Source: Litorimonas sp963972195 (GTDB taxonomy: Bacteria; Pseudomonadota; Alphaproteobacteria; Caulobacterales; Maricaulaceae). From it: DNA of 64,000 bases. Position 1 is the stretch's first letter. The number at the start of each line of letters is the position of its first letter. Made by a program: the position numbers and the translations under genes. Positions 35,727-43,932 of the stretch are shown here, in pieces. The DNA lies in contig CAXATH010000001.1 of NCBI GenBank assembly GCA_963972195.1, positions 62,001 to 126,000 on the forward strand, written 5' to 3'. The notes under the pieces were generated by a model. That model was not told the DNA's origin and ran no database searches. It saw only the letters and a program-made list of their open reading frames with translations.

Positions 35727-36010
35727 GAGTCTACTTTCGATTTTTCATCAGCTATTTTGTCGAGGGCAAGGCGATATCCCCCATGAGGTTCTTCGCGTAA
35801 AAATCTAGCGACGCGGCCAATCGTTGTTGTGCTGACTCCCGTCTTGGCTCGGATATCCCGATATGAAAGCTCGTCTTGCTCTAAAAGTTGGGCGACGGCC
35901 CATCGCTCTGTTATAGCCCGGCGTTCTGCGGGCGTGCAGAGATCCGTCAGAAAAGCCGCGACGGCCTTGTCCGAATCCAGTTTTGCTAAAGTTTTTTCAA
36001 GTGTCTGCAT
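35723..36010 (-). CDS. TrpR/YerC-family repressor at the head of the his operon
   Basis: This is a 95-aa all-helical protein. Residues 15-75 match the TrpR-like YerC/YecD family, with FLTDLCTPAERRAITERW and the helix-turn-helix DIRAKTGVSTTTIGRVARFL. Members encoded in front of histidine genes act as histidine-pathway repressors in other bacteria. It is the first gene of the operon, sharing ATGA with hisG, so autoregulation with the whole pathway is expected. A CTAG-centred site over the promoter is a candidate operator. Confidence 0.88.
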   Translation of the reverse strand: MQTLEKTLAKLDSDKAVAAFLTDLCTPAERRAITERWAVAQLLEQDELSYRDIRAKTGVSTTTIGRVARFLREEPHGGYRLALDKIADEKSKVDS

Positions 36011-36020
36011 AATGCCTCGC

Positions 36021-36060
36021 TGTGCTAGCGTGCTAATACAGGGTTACGCGAGAGCTGCAA
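36021..36060 (-). promoter_or_regulatory. Probable his operon promoter with CTAG operator
   Basis: On the minus strand TTGCAG (36060-36055) and TATTAG (36038-36033) form -35 and -10 boxes 16 bases apart, about 23 bases before the first ATG of the operon. Just after the -10 lies CACGCTAGCACAG, with the repeated half GTGCTA on the other strand. A CTAG core is what TrpR-family repressors contact, and the position would block transcription. Inference from pattern and context. Confidence 0.5.
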
Positions 36061-36105
36061 GGCTGAAATGTCAGTTAATTTCTCAATATGTCGGATTGCC
36101 GGGCT

Positions 36106-36873
36106 CTATCCAGGCTGGCAGATGAAAGTGGACTGCACTGGGGCCCCTTGATCAAAGGGGGGAGATACAGAAAGACAGTCCCATCCTGTATCTGACAATA
36201 TTTGCTTAAGGTATGCGATCGTGTAGCCGCTCATCTGACCGGGTTTCTCTGGGTTCCACTCCATATATTGAGCGCCAGAATCGGCTTGCTTCTTCAAGTC
36301 TCTCAAATGCGATTCAGGGAATGAAGCCAAGACACCTTTGTCGCCGCCTTCCATTTCGAAGGCGGCGTGACCTTCTCCCTGAATACACGCTGTGAACACT
36401 AGCCGACCATTAGAGTTGATAGAGTTTCTTGCTAGATCAAAAGTCTTACGGGCTTCAACCGGGTCCTGATGCGTAATGACGGAGAACATCGTGATAGTAT
36501 CATATTCACGGGTCAGAGACCGATTGAGGGTCGCAAAATCATCACCGCCTTGAGGGTTGTAATAGTTGTTTTTTTGATTTGCGTAGAGAAAGTCAAAACG
36601 CGGGTCATTGATCTCATTTTGCAAGTACTTAATGAGGTCAGAGTCCAGCTCGACACCCGTATAATGTCCGACCTCCATGTCATTTTCCAATATCGTTCGC
36701 ACCATTCGGAAGCCGCACCCGATATCTAAAACGGATTTTCCGGCGAAGGACTCAATATCGAGCTTCGAACACACATAATCCAAAACCATTTTACCCGTTT
36801 CGGCAGGCTTTCCAAGTTTTCGGACATTTTTGGAGTTTTTGCTGGGTTCGTATTTTTTATTATCTTCCGCCAT
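36106..36873 (-). CDS. Class I SAM-dependent methyltransferase
   Basis: This 255-aa cytosolic protein has SAM motif I VLDIGCGF (residues 48-55), an acidic residue ending strand 2 (YTGVELDSDL), and motif post-I/IV TITMFSVITHQ. The C-terminal segment FPESHLRDLKK and PPFDQGAPVQSTF is not diagnostic to me. It follows the sulfatase gene by 15 bases on the same strand and probably shares its transcript. Substrate unknown. Confidence 0.8.
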   Translation of the reverse strand: MAEDNKKYEPSKNSKNVRKLGKPAETGKMVLDYVCSKLDIESFAGKSVLDIGCGFRMVRTILENDMEVGHYTGVELDSDLIKYLQNEINDPRFDFLYANQKNNYYNPQGGDDFATLNRSLTREYDTITMFSVITHQDPVEARKTFDLARNSINSNGRLVFTACIQGEGHAAFEMEGGDKGVLASFPESHLRDLKKQADSGAQYMEWNPEKPGQMSGYTIAYLKQILSDTGWDCLSVSPPFDQGAPVQSTFICQPG

Positions 36874-36888
36874 GGAGTATCCTAAAAC

Positions 36889-38445
36889 CTATTCATTTTT
36901 TGTCGGGTCACATGCGCTCTTTATGGATTCAATTTCGGCTCGATAAGCCTCAATCGCAAACCGGTCGGATAAATCCGGATTTCTATTTTCTCTCATTTCT
37001 CGCATAAATTCTAATAACTTATCGACTTTTTGAAAATTCACTGCACATGGTTGAGTTTTTAGGAGGTTATTCTGTTCTCCGGGATCGTTTCGAATGTCAA
37101 AATAAGAGACGAGATCCTCAAATCCGATTTCTGTTCGTCTTCGTTCAAACTCCTGAACCAAAAGTTTTTTGCCCTCTTGGTCTATCGCTGTAAAATTATA
37201 GGCCTGTTTTCGGTCGTGCCCGCCTTCATTGTAGAGGATCTCCCGGCTTTCATAGGAGAGATCATCAAACACTTTATAAAAGCTCAGACCGTCTAACCCC
37301 TCTGTGGATATATCTTCGCCCGCTATATCAAAGAAAGTCGGGAAAAGATCAGCAGAATGCACTAACATATCGGTTCTTTGATTTGGAATTTTGTATTCTT
37401 CCGGATGGGAAGACCAAATCATAAGCGGGACACGAACACCGCCTTCATAAAGACTTGATTTCCCGCGATACCATCCCTCGACCGTACCGACAGGCCCTTG
37501 ATAAACGTCATTTGCCGTGCCGTTATCTCCCATGAAAACAAAGACGATGGGCCTTTGAGTAGATTCGCTTAATCCCGAGACGAGACGTTCGAGCTCCCCA
37601 TCGAGCGCTTCCAGCATGGCGAATACGTATTTGTCTGCCTGTGGGTCCCTTTTGACACCGCCGTGAATTATACTGTCAGGTATTTTCTCCGGTAGGTCGT
37701 AGCTATGCAACTCTCTCGGTGGAACATGTAGAGGGATATGCGGGATGACATAATTCACAAAATAAAATTGCGGTCCGGACGCTCTGGATTGGAAGTCCCT
37801 TAAGACCGCATCCGTGATCTGTACCGGCTTGTATTTTTGCCCCCACCCGACATCCTCTCCGTTGACATACCACCGATATTCAGACGGGAAATAATTATAG
37901 GTATAATACTGTCTTGGGTTGCCCTCGAAGTAATCAAAACCTTGTTCATTCGGATTATTCAGATTGTCGGTCTCAGTCTCGCCATAACTCAAATGCCACT
38001 TTCCAAATGCGGCAGATCGATAGCCGGCTCCGCTTTCTTTTATTTTCTCAGGAATCGTTGTCTCGGAAAGCGGAAGCTTGGGAAGTTTAGAGTACACATC
38101 ATTCGCGCCGTGACGGTAAGAATAGCGGCCTGTCAAAATTCCGGCGCGAGTCGGGGTGCAATAGGGGTTGGCATAGGCACGTTCAAATACCAGCGAGCTC
38201 GAACAACGCTTTTCCATGTTGGGCATAAGATTGAGATCATTCAAGCAGGGGCCCAGGTCTGTCCCCAAATCATCCGAAGTGATATAAACGATGTGCGGTC
38301 TAAGAGATCGATTAGCTGTATCAGCGGAGGAAATAGTGGTTGGGCCGGCTACATCCACACCTGACGACTTAGTATCTTGATCCGCACAGCCAAGGAGGCT
38401 GAGGATTAGCGCAAAGCAGGGTATAGCAGCAAAAGAAGGTTTCAT
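36889..38445 (-). CDS. Sulfatase family lipoprotein
   Basis: This 518-aa type I sulfatase hydrolyses sulfate (or related) esters. It has a lipoprotein signal (lipobox LLGC near Cys20). The formylglycine site is CTPTR (within NPYCTPTRAGILTGR), flanked by TSDDLGTDLG metal ligands, FGKWHLSYG and VFMGDNGT. The reading frame runs upstream through the tRNA-Ser gene, but ATG at 38445 restores the signal peptide. No formylglycine-generating enzyme gene is nearby. Substrate could be an algal sulfated glycan, which is inference only. Confidence 0.9.
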   Translation of the reverse strand: MKPSFAAIPCFALILSLLGCADQDTKSSGVDVAGPTTISSADTANRSLRPHIVYITSDDLGTDLGPCLNDLNLMPNMEKRCSSSLVFERAYANPYCTPTRAGILTGRYSYRHGANDVYSKLPKLPLSETTIPEKIKESGAGYRSAAFGKWHLSYGETETDNLNNPNEQGFDYFEGNPRQYYTYNYFPSEYRWYVNGEDVGWGQKYKPVQITDAVLRDFQSRASGPQFYFVNYVIPHIPLHVPPRELHSYDLPEKIPDSIIHGGVKRDPQADKYVFAMLEALDGELERLVSGLSESTQRPIVFVFMGDNGTANDVYQGPVGTVEGWYRGKSSLYEGGVRVPLMIWSSHPEEYKIPNQRTDMLVHSADLFPTFFDIAGEDISTEGLDGLSFYKVFDDLSYESREILYNEGGHDRKQAYNFTAIDQEGKKLLVQEFERRRTEIGFEDLVSYFDIRNDPGEQNNLLKTQPCAVNFQKVDKLLEFMREMRENRNPDLSDRFAIEAYRAEIESIKSACDPTKNE

Positions 38446-38546
38446 CGTCTCATCTTTAATACGATCTGGATTAATCTCAGCTTGCATTTTCCCATGAGCC
38501 TGTAAACTCATAGAGACGGACGATTGCTTATTTCTGTTTTGGAAAG

Positions 38547-38636
38547 TGGCGGGCGGGGAGGGATTCGAACCCCCGATAGGCTTGCACCTATGCCGGTTTT
38601 CAAGACCGGTGCATTCAACCACTCTGCCACCCGCCC
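38547..38636 (-). tRNA. tRNA-Ser (anticodon TGA)
   Basis: This is a 90-nt class II tRNA with a long variable arm. Acceptor GGGCGGG pairs with CCCGCCC, discriminator G73, encoded CCA. Anticodon arm CCGGT-CTTGAAA-ACCGG gives TGA. The variable arm has a CATAGGT/GCCTATC-type stem, and the T loop is TTCGAAT. It lies upstream of the sulfatase on the same strand. Confidence 0.97.
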
Positions 38637-38643
38637 ACGGGTG

Positions 38644-38672
38644 TAAATTGAGCGTGCGCAGCGCTTAGTCAA
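38644..38672 (-). promoter_or_regulatory. Possible promoter of tRNA-Ser
   Basis: On the minus strand TTGACT (38672-38667), a near-consensus -35 box, is followed after 17 bases by AATTTA (38649-38644), a weak -10. The tRNA 5' end lies 7 bases further on. Good -35 and position, imperfect -10. Confidence 0.45.
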
Positions 38673-39106
38673 TTTTGAAACGCCGTTCAACCCATTTGTC
38701 AGAGATGAGGTGAGAAAAGGTAACAGAATGTCGTTCTTCATTTAATATTTCAAAAATTATACGTCAGACGAATGGACGGCTTAGTCCACCCCTGTTGTCA
38801 TAGTGCTCCATTGCAAAGCAATGTGAAGGCTGAGTGACGGAAATGTAAGAAGCTTGTTCGCCAATTTTCTGCCACGTTGCAGTCGGTAGCGAGGTAAGAC
38901 CCAGGAGATTAACCAAATCCTTACCTTGAATTTTGATAAGGTATTCACGGTAATCTCTAACCCGGACTTAAAGCTGTTTGTCTAAATATAGGTTCAATGA
39001 GAATAGTCAGAGAGGCGAAAAGCCCAAACTGTTTTCAGCCATATAAGACGGGTCATATTAGTTATTCTATGTGGCCTGGCCAACACAGTGAAAGCGGGTA
39101 CAGAGA
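38673..39106. other. Gene-free stretch upstream of rlpA
   Basis: No open frame with coding character is seen. Small inverted repeats are present: CATTGC-AAA-GCAATG at 38809-38823, TGGAC/GTCCA near 38773-38788, and TACCTT/AAGGTA near 38930. None has a T tract. The stretch probably contains the promoter and upstream region of rlpA; no known RNA family was recognised. Confidence 0.4.
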
Positions 39107-40132
39107 ATGAATACGGTAAGACAGAAGAGACTTTTAAAGATGAGTATTTCCGCCTTAATGATGATCACACTGAGTGCCTGCGCTTCAAATAACATCGTCA
39201 AAGTCTCTGAAGCGGCGCCCATTACTTATAAGATGGAACAGGGCGCTACCAAATATGCCTCATTGGAATTGCCTTCTACGCCAAACAACTTCCAACATCG
39301 TCGTCCGTCGCCATTGCAAAACGGACCCTCTCCTTATTTACCGCAGGCAGTAGTCCCAAGAGGACCAAAGTTTAATCCGCACACTGTGGATGAGGACCTT
39401 TATTCGCATCAGCAAATTGGCAAGCCTTACAAAATGGCCGGCTCGACATATGTGCCTAAGCATGAGCCTAAATACGATAAGTCAGGATTAGCTTCTTGGT
39501 ACGGGCCAAAATATCATGGCCGCCCAACCGCGAGCGGAGAGATTTTTAACAAGGACGATCTAACGGCGGCCCACAAGACATTGCCGATGAATTCAATGGT
39601 TCACGTCGAAAACTTGACCAATGGCCGTACGCTGACGGTTCGAGTAAATGATCGCGGTCCATTTGTCTCTGGCCGAATTATCGATCTATCCGAAGCATCC
39701 GCTAAAATATTGGGATACACACAAGACGGCACAGCACGTGTTCGCGTTCGCTATATGGGCCCTGCCGACCCCAATGCCACTCAAAGAGGTGCTCAATCTC
39801 TACCCCCTGTATTTGAGGATCCGTCTTTGACAGTCGAGGCTCCGGCTCCGAAGTCGATGCCCTTTACAAATCCAAATGATACAGCGCCAATGATGCCGAA
39901 AGAATATCATGAGCGTGACTATTTTGAGATTGACCGCTCTCAGGGAGCGCAGGATTATAAATCACCGATTGCACCTTCAGCGCCTCAACTTGCGCCGGAA
40001 GCCGGTCTGCCAGACTCGGACGGTCAGGTAACGCTAACCATTAAAGGCCCGATCCGTATGGCGAAAAGCGAAAACAGCCAGGCGAAATTTATTCCGGCCG
40101 TTCACTACAGCAACGCCAAATCTAATAACTAA
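39107..40132 (+). CDS. rlpA: RlpA-type septal-ring lytic transglycosylase lipoprotein
   Basis: RlpA-like enzymes cleave peptidoglycan strands lacking stem peptides, mainly at the septum. The 341-aa protein has a lipoprotein signal (lipobox LSAC, Cys25), a long low-complexity region, then a double-psi beta-barrel at residues 127-217. The barrel includes SGLASWYGPKYHGRPTASGE and candidate catalytic residues His156 (TAAHKTLP) and Asp182 (VNDRGPF). A proline-rich tail follows, and I see no SPOR domain. Followed by a good terminator, so probably monocistronic. Confidence 0.92.
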   Translation: MNTVRQKRLLKMSISALMMITLSACASNNIVKVSEAAPITYKMEQGATKYASLELPSTPNNFQHRRPSPLQNGPSPYLPQAVVPRGPKFNPHTVDEDLYSHQQIGKPYKMAGSTYVPKHEPKYDKSGLASWYGPKYHGRPTASGEIFNKDDLTAAHKTLPMNSMVHVENLTNGRTLTVRVNDRGPFVSGRIIDLSEASAKILGYTQDGTARVRVRYMGPADPNATQRGAQSLPPVFEDPSLTVEAPAPKSMPFTNPNDTAPMMPKEYHERDYFEIDRSQGAQDYKSPIAPSAPQLAPEAGLPDSDGQVTLTIKGPIRMAKSENSQAKFIPAVHYSNAKSNN

Positions 40133-40191
40133 TCATCCTCATCTGGCCGCAGCACGGCCTTGCGATTATTAAAAAGCTGTGTGAATAAACT

Positions 40192-40216
40192 AGGTGTCCT
40201 TCGGGGCACCTTTTTT
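40192..40216 (+). terminator. Rho-independent terminator after rlpA
   Basis: AGGTGTCC and GGGCACCT form an 8-bp stem (one G-U) with a TTCG tetraloop, followed by a run of T. It lies about 60 bases after the rlpA stop and before the D,D-carboxypeptidase gene. Confidence 0.88.
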
Positions 40217-40267
40217 GAGTCTTCCCCAGTGTTAAGGGCGAAGAATTAACCGGGATACTTGGTCTTC

Positions 40268-41413
40268 ATGCGTATTTTTTCGTCTCTTCTACTTACTGCC
40301 TTCTTTCTTCCAGTTACGGTAGGCGCCCAAACCGCCTCTCCGGGGTTCCAAACGAACGCACCCCACGCCGTTATTTACGACTTTAACAGCCGAGAAGTGC
40401 TTTTTAAAAAAGCAGCGGAAAAACCTATGCCTCCGGCGTCCATGACAAAAATCATGACAGCAGTTATGGTTTTTGAAGCATTGGAGACCGGCGAAATCAC
40501 AATGGACACAGAGTTTCCGGTGAGTGAAGAAGCATGGCGACGCGGCGGTGCAAAATCCGGCTCCTCTACTATGTTTTTAAAACTAAATTCTATGGCGCGA
40601 GTCGAGGACCTCCTACACGGCGTTATTACGCAATCCGGCAATGATGCATGTATCGTTTTGGCTGAAGGCTTAGCGGGCTCAGAAAGTGCTTTTGCTGCGC
40701 GCATGACGGCCCGGGCTCAAGAACTGGGAATGAGCAGCGCAAATTTTGTGAATTCGACGGGTTGGCCCGACCCTGGCCATGAGATTAGCGCTTTGGATTT
40801 GGCAAAATTAGCGGAGTATACGATTCGCGAATTTCCAGAGTATTATAAACTTTATGATATACGCAGCTTTACGTGGAACGGGATTAAGCAGGGTAACAGA
40901 AACCCTTTATTGGGCCGCTTTACAGGCGCTGACGGACTGAAAACAGGGCATACCGAAATCTCAGGATACGGGCTTGTCGGGTCTGCGGAAAGAGACGGCG
41001 AACGCCGAATAGTGGTTCTGAACGGAACTGGCAGCATGGCCGAGCGGCGAGACACAGCCATTTCGCTCATGACGGCCGCTTTCACACAATTCAAAATCTA
41101 TGATGTCTTCAATCCATCAGAACGAATTGCTGAAGTTGATGTCTATATGGGCAAAGCTTCCAAAGTGGGCGTAAAGGCTGCTGAACCTGTCAAAGTCGGT
41201 CTGGCCCGCATCAACCGGTCAGGACTTAGGTCCGAACTTCACGCGCAGACAGCAATTGCGCCTATCATGGCAGGCGATGAGATTGGTGAGATCATCATTT
41301 ATGACGGTGAGACAGAGCTCAAAACTGTTAAAGCCGTGGCCGCCGAAGATGTCAAAGAATTGTCAGGATTCGGCAAAGCCTGGTCCTCTCTCCTAAAAAC
41401 CATCAGGGGCTAG
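40268..41413 (+). CDS. D-alanyl-D-alanine carboxypeptidase (PBP5/6 family)
   Basis: The enzyme removes the terminal D-Ala of peptidoglycan stem peptides in the periplasm. The 381-aa protein has a signal peptide cleaved near VGA-Q (residue 20). Serine-peptidase S11 motifs are SMTK (Ser58-Lys61), SGN in VITQSGNDA and KTG in DGLKTGHTE. A C-terminal PBP5-like domain and an amphipathic end (AWSSLLKTIRG) fit membrane association. ATG at 40268 is used; an upstream TTG adds three residues only. tmk follows after three bases. Confidence 0.95.
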   Translation: MRIFSSLLLTAFFLPVTVGAQTASPGFQTNAPHAVIYDFNSREVLFKKAAEKPMPPASMTKIMTAVMVFEALETGEITMDTEFPVSEEAWRRGGAKSGSSTMFLKLNSMARVEDLLHGVITQSGNDACIVLAEGLAGSESAFAARMTARAQELGMSSANFVNSTGWPDPGHEISALDLAKLAEYTIREFPEYYKLYDIRSFTWNGIKQGNRNPLLGRFTGADGLKTGHTEISGYGLVGSAERDGERRIVVLNGTGSMAERRDTAISLMTAAFTQFKIYDVFNPSERIAEVDVYMGKASKVGVKAAEPVKVGLARINRSGLRSELHAQTAIAPIMAGDEIGEIIIYDGETELKTVKAVAAEDVKELSGFGKAWSSLLKTIRG

Positions 41414-41416
41414 GAC

Positions 41417-42076
41417 ATGGAACGCGGACAGTTCATTACATTTGAAGGTGGCGAAGGCGCCGGGAAGACAACACAGGCCAAAAGACTTTGTGAGGCTTTA
41501 CAGAGCGCGGGAGTCGAAACGCTTATGACCCGTGAGCCCGGCGGCACTTTTGGCGCGGAAGCGATTCGTGACCTGGTCTTGACAGGAACTGAAGAACGCT
41601 GGTCAGGTATGACCGAGCTCCTGTTAATGTATGCTGCGCGCCTGGATCACGTTGAGAAACTTATCAAACCCGCTCTGGCCCGAGGGGTTTGGGTGGTCAG
41701 TGATAGGTTCGCGGATTCTAGTTTGGCGTATCAGGGATATGCCCGCGGATTAGGCCCGGACCGGGTCAAGGCCGTACACGCCGCGGTCATGAACGGTTTT
41801 AAACCCGACCTTACGATTCTTTTCGATATTGATCCGATTCTTGCTCAAAAACGCGTAGAGACACGAGGCGAAGAAATGTCTCGTTTTGATCGCGAGGCAA
41901 TAGACTTTCACAACACTTTGCGTGAAGCATTCTTGGACATTGCCAATGACAATGCCGAAAGGTTTTTCACGCTTGATGCCGGAGGAAGCCGGGACGCCAT
42001 TCACAATCGAATCGTACATGCTCTTTCAACGCGTTACCCTGAGCTCGCCGGAAAATTGAGTAGTTCGGAGAGCTAG
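41417..42076 (+). CDS. tmk: Thymidylate kinase
   Basis: Tmk phosphorylates dTMP to dTDP. The 219-aa protein has P-loop GGEGAGKTT (residues 11-19), the DR(F/Y)-type motif SDRFADSSLAYQG with the TMP-binding DR, and TREPGG. The LID region lacks an obvious long arginine stretch. The stop is directly followed by the GTG of holB, so the two are coupled, a pairing common in bacteria. Confidence 0.97.
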   Translation: MERGQFITFEGGEGAGKTTQAKRLCEALQSAGVETLMTREPGGTFGAEAIRDLVLTGTEERWSGMTELLLMYAARLDHVEKLIKPALARGVWVVSDRFADSSLAYQGYARGLGPDRVKAVHAAVMNGFKPDLTILFDIDPILAQKRVETRGEEMSRFDREAIDFHNTLREAFLDIANDNAERFFTLDAGGSRDAIHNRIVHALSTRYPELAGKLSSSES

Positions 42077-43141
42077 GTGGCGAAAGGGTTTGAGACTGAA
42101 GATTTACCTGAGTCAGATCGCGCTCCGGGATGCCGTCACCCGCGTGAAACCTATGAACTCCTTGGCCATGCCGATGCAGAGAAAAAATTCATCCAAGCGA
42201 AAGAATCAGGCCGCCTCCATCACGCTTGGTTACTGACAGGCCCGCCCGGAGTAGGTAAGGCGACTTTAGCCTACCGCATGACCCGGTCGCTTCTTGGCGG
42301 CAAATCCTTGATGGAAGATAGCCTCAATATTCCTTCAACTGATCCGGTGGCGCAGCGTATTGAGGCGAGGGGGCACGGCAATTTCTTCACCGTAAACAGA
42401 CCTTGGGATACAAAAACCAAAAAGTTCAAACAAGATATTCCTGTCGACGCTATTCGTTCGATAGGGGGATTCTTGCAAGGCACGGCCTCTGAGGATGGGG
42501 AATGGAGAGTTGTCCTTATCGACACAGCGGATGATCTGAATAGCAATGCAGAAAATGCGCTCCTAAAAATGTTGGAAGAACCGCCTAAACAAACTGTGAT
42601 AATTTTGCTATCGGCCTCCCCAGGACGATTATTGCCGACAATCCGTTCGAGATGCCTCAATGTGCCGCTAAAATCAGTTTCAAAAATGGATATTAAGGCT
42701 TGGTTGGAAAAACAAGGTGACGCGTCAACCGACCTTATAGAGGCCTGCGCCGTTTTAAGTCGCGGAGGCCCTGGCAAGGCGGTTGCATTAGCGCAAAACG
42801 CCAAAGAGGTACTGATGCCGCTAAAGCGATTTCTCGCTTCACTTGCTGGCGGGCAGGACAGTATTGACATGTCTATTGCCAAAACGCTGGCCCCACAAAA
42901 TTCGGCTGTCTCTAGAGCGCTATTTTGGGACGTTTTGGAAGATTCGATCCAATATTGCGCGATGTATTCTCAGACGGGAAAATGGGAAGGGGCGTTCGAG
43001 CCACCAAAGTTGACGAAAAATTCCGAAAATTGGATTTCCGCTTGGTCAACTATACGCGACCAAAAATCGGTAGAGGCAGCTATCAATACAGACAAAACAG
43101 CCACTATGCTCAACACCTTAAGCGCGGTGAGGGCGGCCTGA
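42077..43141 (+). CDS. holB: DNA polymerase III delta' subunit
   Basis: HolB is part of the clamp loader. The 354-aa AAA+ protein has a Walker A-like TGPPGVGKATLAYRM and a sensor segment NAENALLKMLEEPPKQTVIILLS typical of delta'. GTG start right after the tmk stop. C-terminal collar domain about 230-354. Stop overlaps the tatD start by one base (TGATG). Confidence 0.95.
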   Translation: MAKGFETEDLPESDRAPGCRHPRETYELLGHADAEKKFIQAKESGRLHHAWLLTGPPGVGKATLAYRMTRSLLGGKSLMEDSLNIPSTDPVAQRIEARGHGNFFTVNRPWDTKTKKFKQDIPVDAIRSIGGFLQGTASEDGEWRVVLIDTADDLNSNAENALLKMLEEPPKQTVIILLSASPGRLLPTIRSRCLNVPLKSVSKMDIKAWLEKQGDASTDLIEACAVLSRGGPGKAVALAQNAKEVLMPLKRFLASLAGGQDSIDMSIAKTLAPQNSAVSRALFWDVLEDSIQYCAMYSQTGKWEGAFEPPKLTKNSENWISAWSTIRDQKSVEAAINTDKTATMLNTLSAVRAA

Positions 43142-43932
43142 TGTTGATAGATAGCCACGTTAATCTTCACGGAGAGAAATTTGCGGATGACTTGCCGGAT
43201 GTCATCGACAGAGCGAAACAGGCTGGTGTCACCGGACTTCTGAATATTTGTTGTAATATCAAAGATTTTGAGGCGGCACTCAATGTTGCGAAACGCTCAC
43301 GAGACATATGGGCAAGTGTTGGCACGCATCCCCATGATGCTAAAGACAACCCTGACATAACGGCGGATGAACTAGTCAAAATGGCTAAGCATCCAAAAGT
43401 CATAGGCATTGGCGAGACGGGTTTCGACTTTCATTACGGATACAGCTCCGAAGCCGAGCAAATATACAATTTCCAAGCTCACATTGATGCGGCCCGAGAG
43501 CTTCAAATTCCGCTTATAATCCACACCCGCGAAGCCGATGAATTGATGATGAAAACACTTGATCGGGAAATGGCAAAAGGGGCGTTTCCTGCTCTTATGC
43601 ATTGCTACACATCAGGGCCGGAACTTGCAAAAGAAGCAGAGGCAATGGGGTGTTATTTCTCAGTATCCGGCATTGTGACTTTCAAAAATGCACATGACGT
43701 ACGCGCTATTATCGAAGTGATGCCGGAAGACCGCATCATGATAGAAACGGACTGTCCATATCTGGCCCCGGTGCCCTATCGCGGGCGCCGTAATGAACCT
43801 GCCTACGTAAAAGAGGTCTGCCAAGGGCTTGCGGATGTCAAAGGGTGGTCTTTTGAAGAGACGGCTAAGCGAACAACTGACGCATTTTTCAATCTCTTCC
43901 AAAAAGCAGATAGAGCAGATTTATGGGATTAA
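43141..43932 (+). CDS. tatD: TatD family metal-dependent hydrolase
   Basis: This 263-aa TIM-barrel amidohydrolase belongs to the TatD deoxyribonuclease family. Metal residues are seen in GETGFDFHY, IIHTRE, MHCYTSG and ETDCPYLAP. The first HxH motif is modified: DSHVNLH where DSHCHLD is usual, so the second His is Asn. The upstream frame extends into holB, but the ATG at 43141 sits on the holB stop. Overlaps the MBL gene by 10 bases. Confidence 0.93.
   Translation: MLIDSHVNLHGEKFADDLPDVIDRAKQAGVTGLLNICCNIKDFEAALNVAKRSRDIWASVGTHPHDAKDNPDITADELVKMAKHPKVIGIGETGFDFHYGYSSEAEQIYNFQAHIDAARELQIPLIIHTREADELMMKTLDREMAKGAFPALMHCYTSGPELAKEAEAMGCYFSVSGIVTFKNAHDVRAIIEVMPEDRIMIETDCPYLAPVPYRGRRNEPAYVKEVCQGLADVKGWSFEETAKRTTDAFFNLFQKADRADLWD

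Noticed and set aside
37837..38364. 175-codon open frame on the plus strand
   Set aside because: Antisense to the sulfatase, whose catalytic motif is intact.
38900..38920. CtrA binding site upstream of rlpA
   Set aside because: TTAACCAAATCCTTACC lacks the second TTAA of the TTAA-N7-TTAA consensus.
42271..42882. 203-codon open frame on the minus strand
   Set aside because: Antisense to holB, with no recognisable motif.
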